Of a DNA stretch of 64,000 nt, positions 17,882 to 27,785 are shown piece after piece. Location of the stretch: assembly GCF_001679785.1 (NCBI RefSeq), contig NZ_CP016286.1, positions 992,001 to 1,056,000 of the forward strand, read 5' to 3'. How positions within the stretch are numbered: position 1 is the stretch's first letter; every line of letters starts with the position of its first letter. The stretch comes from Rhizobium leguminosarum (lineage in GTDB: Bacteria > Pseudomonadota > Alphaproteobacteria > Rhizobiales > Rhizobiaceae). The notes beneath the pieces were generated by a model. The model was given only the letters and a program-made list of their open reading frames with translations, did not search any database and was not told the DNA's origin. The translations under genes and the position numbers were made by a program.

Positions 17882-18673
17882 TCACGACGCTTTGGCTTCG
17901 AAAGCGGGGGCGAAATCACCCAGCGATTTTGCCTTGAGGATAGTGGCCTCGATATCCTGCTCCACGATCGCTTCAAGATCGGCGAAGCCGTCGATGACAT
18001 AGTAGATCGGCTGGAGGATATCGATCCGATAGGGCGTCCGGAGCACGCTCAGCAGATCGAACGGCCGGAATTCGCACGCCTTGCCTTCCATTGCCGCCTT
18101 CGCTTCGCTTGGCGATGAGACGATGCCCGCGCCGAAGCAGCGGCGGCCTTGCGGCGTATTAATCAGGCCGAATTCGACGGTGAACCAGAAGATCCTGAAC
18201 AGGTGCCATGAATAGCCCTTGCCGAGGCGGACGGCGGTTTCGCCGAAATGCCGGACGAAATTGGCATAGCTCTGGTCGGTCAGCATGGGGCAATGGCCGA
18301 AAACCTCGTGGAACAGGTCCGGTTCCTCGATATAGTCGATATGTTCGCGACGGCGCAGGAAGGTTGCGAGCGGGAATTTGCCTTGCGACAGAAGCTCATA
18401 AAAGCGTGAGGGCGGAATGAGCGCCGGCACGCCTTCGACGCCGAAGCCGGTGGTCTCGTTCAGGCGTCTGTTGACGTCGAGAAGCTGAGGCACCTTATCC
18501 GGCTTCAACCCTAGCATTTTGACGCCGTCCAGATATTCGCGGCAGGCTGTATCGGCCAGCAGTTTCATCTGACGCCGGTAGAGTTCACCCCAGATTGCAT
18601 CTTCATCCGGAGCGTAGTCATACAAACCGTCCGGGCCGGGCAGTTTGGCGGTGTAGCTGCTTTCCTTTGTCAC
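17882..18673 (-). CDS. phhA: phenylalanine 4-monooxygenase
   Basis: A 263-residue pterin- and iron-dependent phenylalanine hydroxylase turning phenylalanine into tyrosine, the entry step of the pathway at 19.9-24.2 kb. The iron ligands are His122 and His127 in DLFHEVFGHCPML and Glu167 in FWFTVEFGLI. The PAH family core IPPSRFYELLSQGKFPLATF is present. Length fits short bacterial enzymes without a regulatory ACT domain. It is divergent from an Lrp/AsnC gene with a gap of about 110-120 bases, so that regulator probably controls it. Confidence 0.95.
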   Translation of the reverse strand: MTKESSYTAKLPGPDGLYDYAPDEDAIWGELYRRQMKLLADTACREYLDGVKMLGLKPDKVPQLLDVNRRLNETTGFGVEGVPALIPPSRFYELLSQGKFPLATFLRRREHIDYIEEPDLFHEVFGHCPMLTDQSYANFVRHFGETAVRLGKGYSWHLFRIFWFTVEFGLINTPQGRRCFGAGIVSSPSEAKAAMEGKACEFRPFDLLSVLRTPYRIDILQPIYYVIDGFADLEAIVEQDIEATILKAKSLGDFAPAFEAKAS

Positions 18674-18796
18674 AGGCTGATCCTCCCGAGAACGGCGCTA
18701 TTCCTGCCATTATGATCCGAGTTTGGAGGATTTTCTTTTCTTTCATGCTGGCTGTCGCCATAATGGTGGCAAATCTTCCCGAATGTGACGCTGAAA

Positions 18797-19258
18797 ATGA
18801 AAGAACCTGGGAATTTTCGTCGCAAGCTTCTGCAACTCGTCCAGGCCGACGGCAGCCTGTCGCTGGCCGACCTGGCGGAAAAGGCCGGCATGTCACAGAG
18901 CTCGGCATGGCGGAAGATCCAGGAGCTGGAAGCCGACGGCGTCATCCGCAAGCGTGTGACATTGCTCGATCCAGGAAAACTTGATCTCAAGCTCTGCGTG
19001 ATCGCGCATGTGACGCTGGAGAATCACCACGAAGAGGCGGTCGCATCTTTCGCTTCGATGGTGCTGGAGCGGCCTGAGATCATGGAATGCTACGCCCTGT
19101 CAGGCGCCTTCGACTACATGCTGAAGATAAGGGCAAGCGACGTGGAAAGCTACGAAGCCTTCATGACCCGCTATCTCATGCGCAACCCGCATGTGCGCAC
19201 GGTCGTCTCGAGCTTCGTGCTGCGCGAGCTGAAATTCTCGACCGAATTGCCACTCTAG
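18797..19258 (+). CDS. Lrp/AsnC-family transcriptional regulator (divergent from phhA)
   Basis: A 153-residue Lrp/AsnC protein. A helix-turn-helix (SLADLAEKAGMSQSSAWRKI) and QELEADGVIRKRVTLLDPGK are followed by a RAM ligand domain (PEIMECYALSGAFDYMLKIR). The start is uncertain: GTG at 18785 and ATG at 18797 are both possible and neither has a strong ribosome site. The gene pair with phhA suggests response to an aromatic amino acid. Confidence 0.9.
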   Translation: MKEPGNFRRKLLQLVQADGSLSLADLAEKAGMSQSSAWRKIQELEADGVIRKRVTLLDPGKLDLKLCVIAHVTLENHHEEAVASFASMVLERPEIMECYALSGAFDYMLKIRASDVESYEAFMTRYLMRNPHVRTVVSSFVLRELKFSTELPL

Positions 19259-19308
19259 ATATGACTGCGGGGCGCGATGCCGTCTCCATCATCGCGTGCT
19301 GTCGCCAA

Positions 19309-19788
19309 TCAGTGACCCGGCATCAGCACCGGAAAGCCTTCGAATGTCTTCAGCGTGTCGAGGACGATGGACGTCTTCACGTGTTGCACCGACTCGTGGG
19401 GCAACAGCACGTCGTTGACGAATTTGGAGAGGTCGGCAAGTCCGCGGGTCGCGACCGTCAGGTGATAGTCCATTTCACCGGTCAGCGCATAGGCTTCGAG
19501 AACTTCCGGCAGTCCGTTGATCAGTTGCGAAAACCGGCGGGCATTGTCTCTGTTATGGGTCGCAAGCGTCACGGAGATGACCACCAGCATATCGAGACCA
19601 AGCTTCTGCCGATCGAGGTAGGCGCGGTAGCTGCGGATATATCCTTCAGCCTCCAGTCTTGTGCGCCGGCGTGAACATTGCGACGGTGAAAGCCCGATCC
19701 GCTCGCCCAACTCGTTGTTCGTCAGCCTGCCGTCCTTTTGAAGTTCCTGGAGCAGGCGCAGATCCAATTTATCGAGTGGCTCATCCAT
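19309..19788 (-). CDS. Lrp/AsnC-family transcriptional regulator (divergent from hpd)
   Basis: A 159-residue Lrp/AsnC protein with LDLRLLQELQKDGRLTNNEL, the helix-turn-helix GERIGLSPSQCSRRRTRLEA and a RAM domain containing PEVLEAYALTGEMDYHLTVA. It is transcribed away from hpd across a 130-base region with three inverted repeats built from a TTGCA half-site, so it probably controls both itself and the homogentisate operon. Confidence 0.92.
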   Translation of the reverse strand: MDEPLDKLDLRLLQELQKDGRLTNNELGERIGLSPSQCSRRRTRLEAEGYIRSYRAYLDRQKLGLDMLVVISVTLATHNRDNARRFSQLINGLPEVLEAYALTGEMDYHLTVATRGLADLSKFVNDVLLPHESVQHVKTSIVLDTLKTFEGFPVLMPGH

Positions 19789-19848
19789 TGCACGAAATCT
19801 CCAATATACTCACGGATCGTGCATAATCTCTTCCCATGGCATAAAGAA

Positions 19849-19898
19849 TGCAAGAACTTTGCACGCGTTTTGGGCCACACTTTGCATATCAAATGCAA
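19849..19898. promoter_or_regulatory. paired inverted repeats, likely Lrp/AsnC operator of hpd
   Basis: TGCAA-N5-TTGCA at 19849-19863 and TTGCAT-N5-ATGCAA at 19882-19898, centres about 34 bases apart. A third pair, TGCACGA/TCGTGCA, overlaps the regulator's own start near 19790-19824. Repeated sites in phase with the helix are typical of Lrp-type octamers. Assignment to this regulator is inferred from position. Confidence 0.5.
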
Positions 19899-19918
19899 TC
19901 TCCTCTGGAGGAAAGAAA

Positions 19919-21028
19919 ATGGGTCCTTTCCCGCATGATGCGCCGCCCTCGGAAATCACCGCCGACAATCCGGCCGGCACCGACGGCTTCGAATTCGTCG
20001 AATTCGCCCATCCTGAGCCCGAGACGCTGCGCGAGCTCTTCACACGCATGGGCTACACCGCCGTCGCCAAGCACAAGACGAAAGATATCACCGTCTGGAG
20101 ACAGGGTGACATCAACTATGTCCTGAACGCCGAACCGGGCAGTCATGCCGCGCGTTTCGTCGCAAATCACGGTCCCTGCGCCCCATCGATGGCCTGGCGC
20201 GTCGTCGATGCCAAGCACGCTTTCGACCACGCGGTATCAAAAGGCGCTGTTCCCTATGAAGGGGACGACAAGATGCTCGACGTCCCGGCGATTGTCGGCA
20301 TCGGCGGCTCGCTGCTCTATTTCGTCGAGACCTATGGCGCCAAGGGATCGGCTTACGAGGCCGAGTTCGACTGGCTTGGCGAGCGCAACCCGCATCCTGA
20401 AGGCATCGGCTTCTATTATCTCGATCACCTGACGCACAACGTCTTTCGCGGCAACATGGACAAGTGGTGGGATTTTTACCGCAACCTGTTCAATTTCAAG
20501 CAGATCCACTTTTTCGATATTGATGGGCGCATCACCGGTCTGGTGAGCCGCGCCATCACCTCGCCCTGTGGCAAAATCCGCATTCCGCTGAATGAATCGA
20601 AGGACGACACCAGCCAGATCGAGGAATATCTGAAGAAGTACAAGGGCGAGGGCATTCAGCACATCGCCGTTGGAACGGAGGATATTTACGACGCCACCGA
20701 CAGGCTTGCCGACAACGGCCTGCGCTTCATGCCGGGTCCGCCGGAGACCTATTACGACATGTCCTATGAGCGCGTGAACGGCCATAGCGAACCTGTCGAA
20801 CGCATGAAGAAACACGGCATCCTCATCGATGGCGAAGGTGTGGTGAATGGCGGCATGACGAAGATCCTGCTGCAGATCTTCTCCAAGACCGTCATCGGGC
20901 CGATTTTCTTCGAGTTCATCCAGCGCAAGGGCGACGAAGGCTTCGGCGAAGGCAATTTCCGGGCTCTCTTTGAGTCGATCGAGGCCGATCAGATCAAGCG
21001 TGGTGTCATCGGCACTGCAGCGGAGTAA
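19919..21028 (+). CDS. hpd: 4-hydroxyphenylpyruvate dioxygenase
   Basis: A 369-residue VOC-fold, Fe(II)-dependent dioxygenase converting 4-hydroxyphenylpyruvate to homogentisate. The second VOC module contains [19 protein letters not shown] with a metal His, and the C-terminal segment [19 protein letters not shown] carries the final metal Glu and closing helix. The ATG at 19919 follows GGAGGAAAG. First gene of the homogentisate operon. Frame intact. Confidence 0.95.
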   Translation: MGPFPHDAPPSEITADNPAGTDGFEFVEFAHPEPETLRELFTRMGYTAVAKHKTKDITVWRQGDINYVLNAEPGSHAARFVANHGPCAPSMAWRVVDAKHAFDHAVSKGAVPYEGDDKMLDVPAIVGIGGSLLYFVETYGAKGSAYEAEFDWLGERNPHPEGIGFYYLDHLTHNVFRGNMDKWWDFYRNLFNFKQIHFFDIDGRITGLVSRAITSPCGKIRIPLNESKDDTSQIEEYLKKYKGEGIQHIAVGTEDIYDATDRLADNGLRFMPGPPETYYDMSYERVNGHSEPVERMKKHGILIDGEGVVNGGMTKILLQIFSKTVIGPIFFEFIQRKGDEGFGEGNFRALFESIEADQIKRGVIGTAAE

Positions 21029-21035
21029 ACTCACT

Positions 21036-21066
21036 AGCGCCGCGCATCTTTCAGACGCGCGGCGCT
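21036..21066. repeat. hairpin between hpd and hmgA, RIME-related arm
   Basis: A 10-bp perfect stem AGCGCCGCGC/GCGCGGCGCT with an 11-base loop, 8 bases after the hpd stop. Its sequence matches the GC-rich arm of the larger RIME-like repeats in this window. Within an operon it may stabilise or attenuate the transcript. Confidence 0.6.
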
Positions 21067-21089
21067 GGAGTGTTCGGGGAGGAGTGAGC

Positions 21090-22451
21090 ATGGACCAGAC
21101 ATCGATCCAGACGTCGGATGGTGAAGCCGCGACAGCAAACACGCTGAAATATTTGCCGGGGTTCGGCAATGACTTCGAAACCGAGTCGCTCCCCGGCGCC
21201 TTGCCGCAAGGCCAGAACAGCCCGCAGAAGTGCAACTATGGTCTCTATGCGGAGCAGCTTTCCGGCTCGCCGTTCACCGCGCCGCGCGGGACCAACGAAA
21301 GGTCCTGGCTTTACCGCATCCGCCCGAGCGTGCGTCATACCCGCCGCTTCTCCAACGCGTCCTATCCGCTCTGGAAAACCGCGCCGTGCCTGGACGAACA
21401 TTCGCTTCCCCTCGGCCAGCTTCGCTGGGATCCCATCCCCGCACCCGCGGAAAGGCTGACATTCCTCGAAGGGGTGCGGACCATCACGACGGCAGGCGAT
21501 GCCGCCACCCAGGTGGGCATGTCAGCCCATGCCTATGTCTTCAATGAGGACATGGTCGACGATTACTTCTTCAATGCCGATGGTGAACTGCTGATCGTGC
21601 CGCAGCTCGGCGCCATCAGAGTGTTCACCGAAATGGGCATCATGGACGTCGAGCCCCTGGAAATATGCCTGATCCCGCGCGGCATGATGTTCAAGATTCT
21701 GAAGGGCGGCGAGCAGACGGTCTGGCGTGGCTATATATGCGAGAATTACGGCGCGAAATTCACCCTGCCGGACCGCGGGCCGATCGGCGCCAACTGCCTG
21801 GCAAACCCGCGCGATTTCAAGACGCCTGTCGCCGCATTCGAGGACAAGGAAACGCCTTGCCGCGTGCATGTGAAGTGGTGCGGAAAATTCTATGTCACGG
21901 ATATCGGCCATTCGCCGCTGGATGTGGTGGCCTGGCATGGCAACTACGCCCCGTTCAAATACGATCTGCGGACATTTTCTCCTGTTGGCGCGATCCGCTT
22001 CGATCATCCCGATCCGTCGATTTTTTCTGTGCTGACCGCGCCGACCGAAGATGCGGGCACGGCGAATGTCGATTTCGTGATCTTTCCGCCGCGCTGGCTG
22101 GTCGCCGAGCACACCTTCCGTCCGCCCTGGTACCACCGCAACATCATGAGCGAATTCATGGGGCTGATCCACGGCCAGTATGACGCCAAGGAGGAGGGCT
22201 TCGTGCCTGGTGGCATGAGCCTGCACAACATGATGCTTCCGCACGGGCCGGATGCGCTCGCCTTCGAAAAGGCATCCAATACCGAGCTCAAACCGGTGAA
22301 GCTCGATCACACCATGGCCTTCATGTTCGAGACCCGGTACCCGCAGCAACTGACGAAATACGCAGCCGAGCTCGAGACGCTGCAGGATAATTACCTGGAA
22401 TGCTGGGACGGCCTGGAACGCAAGTTCGACGGAACCTCTGGTATCAAGTGA
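21090..22451 (+). CDS. hmgA: homogentisate 1,2-dioxygenase
   Basis: A 453-residue cupin-fold, Fe(II) dioxygenase opening the homogentisate ring to maleylacetoacetate. Typical elements are [20 protein letters not shown] at the start, [20 protein letters not shown], and the C-terminal iron region [28 protein letters not shown] lies about 8 bases before the ATG at 21090; the frame is open further upstream but without conserved sequence. Second gene of the operon. Confidence 0.95.
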   Translation: MDQTSIQTSDGEAATANTLKYLPGFGNDFETESLPGALPQGQNSPQKCNYGLYAEQLSGSPFTAPRGTNERSWLYRIRPSVRHTRRFSNASYPLWKTAPCLDEHSLPLGQLRWDPIPAPAERLTFLEGVRTITTAGDAATQVGMSAHAYVFNEDMVDDYFFNADGELLIVPQLGAIRVFTEMGIMDVEPLEICLIPRGMMFKILKGGEQTVWRGYICENYGAKFTLPDRGPIGANCLANPRDFKTPVAAFEDKETPCRVHVKWCGKFYVTDIGHSPLDVVAWHGNYAPFKYDLRTFSPVGAIRFDHPDPSIFSVLTAPTEDAGTANVDFVIFPPRWLVAEHTFRPPWYHRNIMSEFMGLIHGQYDAKEEGFVPGGMSLHNMMLPHGPDALAFEKASNTELKPVKLDHTMAFMFETRYPQQLTKYAAELETLQDNYLECWDGLERKFDGTSGIK

Positions 22452-22506
22452 GGGGGTATCAAGTGATGCATCAACTGAAGTCATCCTCCTGCACGGGATC
22501 TCGGAC

Positions 22507-23535
22507 ATGAAACTTGCGACGTTAAAAGACTCCACGCGGGACGGCCGGCTCGTCGTCGTTTCCCGCGACCTGACCCGCTGTTCGGAGGTCGGTCACATCG
22601 CCCGGACCCTGCAGGCAGCACTCGATGACTGGGCGCATGTGGCTCCGAGGCTCGCGCTCATTGCCGAAGGCGTCGAGACCGGAGCCCAGCCGACGATCCG
22701 GTTTCACGAACATGACGTAACGTCACCTTTGCCGCGGGCCTATCAATGGGCCGACGGCTCCGCTTACGTCAACCATGTCGAACTGGTGCGCAAGGCACGC
22801 GGCGCCGAGATGCCGGCGAGCTTCTGGACCGATCCGCTGATCTATCAGGGCGGGTCGGACGCTTTCCTCGCGCCGCGCGACCCGATCGTGATGGCTGACG
22901 AGGCTTACGGGATCGACATGGAGGGCGAGGTCGCCGTCATCACCGGCGACGTCGCCATGGGTTGCAGCCCGGAGGTCGCACGCGGCGCCATCCGTCTGCT
23001 GATGCTGGTCAACGACGTCTCGCTGCGCGGTCTGATCCCGGACGAGTTGGCGAAGGGATTTGGCTTCTTCCAATCGAAGCCGGCATCGGCATTTTCTCCG
23101 GTCGCGGTGACGCCGGACGAGCTTGGAGATGCGTGGGATGGCCGCAAGCTGCATCTCCCGCTGCTGGTGAGCTTGAACGGCAAGCTATTCGGTAAGGCGA
23201 ATGCCGGCATCGACATGACGTTCGATTTTGGCCAGTTGATCGCCCATGCCGCCAAAACCCGCAATCTCGCTTCCGGCACGATCATCGGCTCGGGAACGGT
23301 GTCCAACAAGCTCGACGGCGGCTGCCCGGGCAAGCCGGTGGAAGACGGCGGAAGCGGCTACTCCTGCATTGCCGAACTCAGGATGATCGAGACGATCGAG
23401 GCCGGCTCGCCGAGAACCCCCTTCATGAAGTTCGGGGATCAGGTCCGCATCGAGATGAAGGATCATGCCGGCCATTCGATCTTCGGAGCGATCGAGCAGA
23501 CGGTCGAAAAACACCGAGGGGCCGGGCCGCAATGA
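22507..23535 (+). CDS. fahA: fumarylacetoacetate hydrolase family enzyme
   Basis: A 342-residue fumarylacetoacetase-type hydrolase that would cleave fumarylacetoacetate to fumarate and acetoacetate. The FAH core shows VNHVELVRKARGAEMPASFW, DMEGEVAVITGDVAMGCS with the metal-binding acidic residues, GTIIGSGTVSNK and a conserved final barrel. Its place between hmgA and maiA, with a 4-base overlap into maiA (ATGA), makes the pathway role nearly certain even though the wider family has other substrates. Confidence 0.92.
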   Translation: MKLATLKDSTRDGRLVVVSRDLTRCSEVGHIARTLQAALDDWAHVAPRLALIAEGVETGAQPTIRFHEHDVTSPLPRAYQWADGSAYVNHVELVRKARGAEMPASFWTDPLIYQGGSDAFLAPRDPIVMADEAYGIDMEGEVAVITGDVAMGCSPEVARGAIRLLMLVNDVSLRGLIPDELAKGFGFFQSKPASAFSPVAVTPDELGDAWDGRKLHLPLLVSLNGKLFGKANAGIDMTFDFGQLIAHAAKTRNLASGTIIGSGTVSNKLDGGCPGKPVEDGGSGYSCIAELRMIETIEAGSPRTPFMKFGDQVRIEMKDHAGHSIFGAIEQTVEKHRGAGPQ

Positions 23536-24164
23536 ACGAGGTCGTTCTTTACGACTACTGGCGATCATCGGCGAGCTATCGCGTCCGCATCGCGCTCAAT
23601 CTCCTGGGCGTCGATTATCAGACCGTGTCCATCAACCTGTTGGAGGGCGCGCACAGGACGCCGGACTATCTGGCCCTCAACCCGCAGGGGCTGGTGCCGA
23701 CATTGGTGATCGACGGGAAAACACTGACGCAGTCGCTGGCGATCGTCGAATACCTCGCCGAGACCCGGCCGGAATGTGGATTGCTGCCATCGGATATTGC
23801 CGATCGCCAGAAAGTCCGCGCCCTTGCCTATGCGATCGCTATGGACATCCATCCGATCTGCAACCTGCATGTCGTGTCGCATCTGATGAGCATGACGGAT
23901 AGGCCCGATGCCCGCGAGGAATGGATGAAACATTTCATCTCCGACGGACTGGGGAAACTGGAAGCGATGATCGGCGAAGCCGATGGCGCGTTCAGCTTTG
24001 GGGACGCGCCGACGATGGCCGACCTCTGTCTCGTTCCCCAGCTCTACAACGCCCGCCGCTGGGGAGTGGAGTTGACCGCTTTCAAGCGCATCGTCGACAT
24101 CGACGCCAGATGCGCCGAACTGCCGGCCTTCCAGGTGGCGCATCCTGACCGCGTCAGACCGTAG
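23532..24164 (+). CDS. maiA: maleylacetoacetate isomerase
   Basis: A 210-residue zeta-class glutathione transferase. The N-terminal thioredoxin-like domain has the zeta signature YDYWRSSASYRVRIALNLLG (catalytic Ser-Ser) and GLVPTLVIDGKTLTQSLAIV. The C-terminal helical domain ends with LPAFQVAHPDRVRP. It isomerises maleylacetoacetate to fumarylacetoacetate with glutathione. Last gene of hpd-hmgA-fahA-maiA, overlapping fahA by 4 bases. Confidence 0.94.
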   Translation: MNEVVLYDYWRSSASYRVRIALNLLGVDYQTVSINLLEGAHRTPDYLALNPQGLVPTLVIDGKTLTQSLAIVEYLAETRPECGLLPSDIADRQKVRALAYAIAMDIHPICNLHVVSHLMSMTDRPDAREEWMKHFISDGLGKLEAMIGEADGAFSFGDAPTMADLCLVPQLYNARRWGVELTAFKRIVDIDARCAELPAFQVAHPDRVRP

Positions 24165-24402
24165 CGGCAGACCGACTGTAATGAATCCGGAGAAGCGCGG
24201 TGGGCCTATGGCAACACATCGGGAATGTAGTGACAAATCGGAAGCGGCCAGGCAGCGCTCGGAACATTACTCCGTGCTTTCAATGGCATCAGGACCGTCC
24301 GTTTCGAACGGCCCGTCTGAGACGAAGGTCAGTCTCCTTCGGTCAAGCGAACGCCGACGTTCTGCAGTCACCCGGTGGCTGCCTTCGAGGTAAGACGGCT
24401 GC

Positions 24403-25310
24403 TTAGCAGCCATCAAGCGCTTTGATCCTCGAGACCAGGGTCTTGCCAAACACGTAGGTGGTCTGGACATCGGCGCGACCCTGGCAGCGACGGCCGTCAC
24501 TGGTGACGTATTGGTACGAAACCCTGACATCATCATTACCGCGCAGCGCCGTGCCTGTGAGTTTGAGCGGCTCCGACATCGTGCCGAAGAAGGCGTGGAT
24601 CGACGCCTCGTTGAAGGGGCCTTGGCCGCGCTTCTCCGGAACGACCAGCGCTGAGGCGGTTTCACCATCGGCGGCTGCGAGCGCGGAGTAGAATGCCGTC
24701 ACCGTGCCCATCGGGTCGTGCGGAAACGTCTTGCCCCCTCGGACGCCGGATCAGGTCCGTCCTCGTCAATCGCGTCGTAAGTGATGCCCACGGTCTGCGC
24801 CTTGGCGGCCGTCAGCCACGCGATGCCTTCAGGTGGTGCCGACGTCACGTAGGCGATGGCAGTCTCGGACAATCCCAGCTGGTTGAGATAAGCTCCGACC
24901 AGCGCATTGGCGACGCCGCTCTCGCTGGCCTTGCCGTCCACTACGCGATAGGCGGCATGGAAGCCGATATTGGACTCGGGCTGAAGAAACCGGGGCGACC
25001 CGGCAAGCCAGGTGAGGGCGCAAGCTGACGCACACAAGGTCCCCGGCGGGGTGGCCGTTGCAAAGCCTCGAAGGCGGATGGCACGCCCGATCTCGATCCC
25101 GGCTTTGAGATCCCCGCCCTCGCTGTTTAGAAAAACAAGGGCCTTGCTGGAGGCCGTGGCCAGGTTTCTGAAGATGATTTCGTCACCGTCATTCAAGACG
25201 CCCGTGACGGAGATCAGGTCCGTATCATTCTCCAACGGCTGCCGCGTGATCTCTGCCGCAGACAGAGGAAATGCGCATAGAAACAACAACCCAGCAACGA
25301 TGTAACGCAT
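24403..25310 (-). pseudogene. exported ClpP-like (COG3904-type) protein, frameshifted
   Basis: The first 203 codons give an exported protein: a signal peptide (MRYIVAGLLFLCAFPLSAAE) and a ClpP/crotonase-like fold (VFLNSEGGDLKAGIEIGRAI, then TLCASACALTWLAG with the Ser-Ala-Cys corner seen in COG3904 proteins). The frame breaks at a G5 run (plus strand C5, 24734-24738). One extra G would join it through FPHDPMGTVTAFYSALAAAD to a 102-residue NTF2-like C-terminal domain ending YVFGKTLVSRIKALDGC, for 302 residues. As read, the first part stops at 24699 and the second could restart at 24711. A sequencing error is possible. Confidence 0.75.
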
Positions 25311-25537
25311 TGATTCCCCCCGCGTTCGTGATCGCTATTCAACATCGGGAGGAATGTTCTTGCAAGTCCGATCGGAGCCGACCCAGGCAGGCTTCGGCTA
25401 CTCCGCGGTCTGGCGGATCGAAGTGTAAGATGGTTCCGAATCGCCAATCTCTGCGCAAATGCGCTATGACATTCCTTCGCGTCGGTCTTGATCCGGTATA
25501 CATCGTCGCCATCCATTTAAACGTGACACGACAAAGC

Positions 25538-26804
25538 ATGTCAGAGCACGAGCATTTCGAGGAAAACACCGTCTTGTCGGGATTCGACGAACCCGAGAAG
25601 CCTGTGGAGCTACCAACTCGGCCTTTGCCTTTCGGGCGGCGGCTATCGGGCCATGCTTTTCCATGCGGGATCGCTTGCGAGACTCAACGAGGCCGGTCTT
25701 CTGGCGAAACTCGATATGGTCTCGTCGGTGTCGGGCGGATCTATCGCATCCGGCTTGCTGGCCTATGTGTGGCCACGGCTGGTCTTCGAGAACGAGGTCG
25801 CCGTCAATTTCAAAGCTGAGTATTTGGATCGCATCCTGGCCTTCAGCCAGGTCTTTGCGGATGGGCCGAGCTTCCTGAAGGGGGTGTTCAACCCCTTCTC
25901 GAGCGCGGCGGAGGAAGCCGCCAAACTCTACGAGCGGCATCTCTTCGACGGAAAATCACCAAGCCTGAGTGATCTTCCGGGATTGCCCTGGTTCGTATTT
26001 TGCTCCAGCAATCTCAGCACTGGTTCACTCTTCCGGATGTCGAACCGCTATATCGCGGATTACAGGATCGGGGTGTCGTTTCATCCGACACTTTCGCTCG
26101 CGACTGCGGTTGCTGCTTCGGCAGCATTCCCGCCGGTGCTGTCGCCGCTGCGATTGGACCTGTCGCGGTTTTCCTGGAAGAGGGAAAAGCTCGACGACAG
26201 CGTTGGCGAAACGGTTGCTCCGGGCAGGGCGATATTGAGCGACGGCGGCGTCTATGACAATCACGGCATCGAGCCGGCGCTGAAACGCTGCGACTGCCTG
26301 CTTGTCAGCGATGCCGGAGCGCCTTGGCGATCCTCGAGCCACGGATACTGGAACTATCTCTCCCAGCTCAAGCGCGTTCTCGATACGACCGACAATCAGG
26401 TGCGGTCGTTGAGGCGCCGAGACCTGATCGGTGGCTTCAAGGCCGCAAAACAGGCTGATAGGCTTGGCCTCGACGATCTCGCGAAATCGACACTGCGCGC
26501 AAGAACCCGCGGCGTCTATTGGGCGATCGACAGCAAGGACGTCGAGCTCAAGCCCTACGCGTCCTACACGCTGCCGCCGTCCTCGGTCGTTCCCTCGGAG
26601 GTCGGCACCTATCTCCATTTTCTGGGCGCGAAGGAGACGGAGCATTTGACGAACTGGGGGCACTACGTGTGCGACGCGATGCTCAACCGGTTCTATCAAT
26701 CGCCCTTGGCTCCATCGTCCGGCCCGCCATTGGCGGCCGGGATCGTGAAGCCCTCGTGGGCGGCAAGCGCAAGCAAGCGGCTGTTCGACTTCCTGCCCTT
26801 TTGA
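25538..26804 (+). pseudogene. patatin-like phospholipase, frameshift near the N-terminus
   Basis: A patatin-like lipase. The glycine-rich oxyanion loop LGLCLSGGGYRAMLFHAG, the nucleophile elbow VSSVSGGSIASG and the catalytic Asp in LSDGGVYDNHGIEPAL are intact in the frame ending at 26804. That frame has no ATG, GTG or TTG before the conserved GGGYRAM. The probable true N-terminus (MSEHEHFEENTVLSGFDEPE from ATG 25538) is in another frame. Removing one base near 25603 (EPEKPWSYQLGL) joins them into 421 residues. If the ATG at 25653 were used, the oxyanion loop would be lost. Confidence 0.72.
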
Positions 26805-26878
26805 AACGGGGTCGGAAGTGCGTAGACTCGGCAAGTTTGGTGAGTCATCCGGGAGCTGAAGATAGATATGTCGGCAAT

Positions 26879-27646
26879 CTAAAATGCCACTCTCCCGACC
26901 TCAACAGCACGCGATGGCCGTCGCAGTGAATTGGCGGCTCCCGCAATGTTCAGGTTGCGTCGCTTCGCCTGGTCGGCCGTCGATCCTGTCAGGAATCTCT
27001 CGATCTCACGCAGATGCTCTGGCTTGACGGCGTCATTCTCGCATTGGCCGTGATGCCCCTTCCAGATCTTCGCAGCGATCGGGCTGTTGACTGCCTCGGT
27101 GATCGCCTGTTTCGCAATGTCGTTCTCGGAAACGCGATTTTTCTTCATCAAGGTGTGGATGGCCTCGCCGAGAACGACGGCCGAATCGTGGAAGTCGATA
27201 TGCTCGATGGCAGTGTAGATGGGATCTCATCGTCCGTCATCGAGGCAGTGGCGCGCGGTGAAAATCCAGTCATGGATCATGTAGGCGGGTGCTTAGCCCC
27301 ACGGGTTAAAGCCCTTGAACGGTTGAACGATCTTCGGCACGGAGCCGCCGTCAGTGTACATGATATCCGGAACGAGCGGAGCCGAGTTGCCGTCAGGACG
27401 GCGGAACGTCAATGGGGCATGTGGGTCGGGCACGAATACGAATTTCCCATCGCCAGCCCTATCGCCTTCACCAACCCACATGACGATCAACGTTCCAGAG
27501 AAAGTACCAGCCTGCAGATCGTCGAAATCGATGGTCGAGCAGCTCGTAAGCACGGACGCCATTGATGCCGCGATCAGCACTATCGAACTTTTTCGTCGGC
27601 TTGGCCTTCGGCGAATCGAGTTTGCAATCTCAGCCAAGGCCGCCAT
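26879..27646 (-). pseudogene. DUF1353-like lipoprotein with two in-frame stop codons
   Basis: One continuous minus-strand frame with internal stops TAA (27293-27295) and TGA (27227-27229). The start MAALAEIANSIRRR leads to a lipoprotein signal with lipobox VLTSC, then a DUF1353-like core (MYTDGGSVPKIVQPFKGFNP, stop, then APAYMIHDWIFTARHCLDDG). The rest reads HIDFHDSAVVLGEAIHTLMK and continues coding-like to 26879. The two sense segments fit one protein of about 255 residues. Two substitutions rather than an indel would be needed to restore it, so this looks like real decay. Confidence 0.72.
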
Positions 27647-27677
27647 CTGTGAGCCGCTCCCCTTCTCACTTTGACAA

Positions 27678-27704
27678 TTTCCAGGCACCTTGAGTGCCTG
27701 GAAA
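27678..27704 (-). terminator. possible terminator downstream of nrdJ
   Basis: A perfect 11-bp stem TTTCCAGGCAC/GTGCCTGGAAA with a 5-base loop, 82 bases after the nrdJ stop. No T run follows on the minus strand, so factor-independent termination is uncertain. Confidence 0.4.
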
Positions 27705-27785
27705 ATCTGCATTGTTGAATGCCGGTTGCGGTGGCCAGTTCTTGCTTCGGGTTTTCACTCCAGAACTAAAGAGCAACAAGCCTAC

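Noticed and set aside
24165..24402. Two short plus-strand frames after maiA
   Set aside because: Composition is not coding-like and they overlap each other; no ribosome site decides for either.
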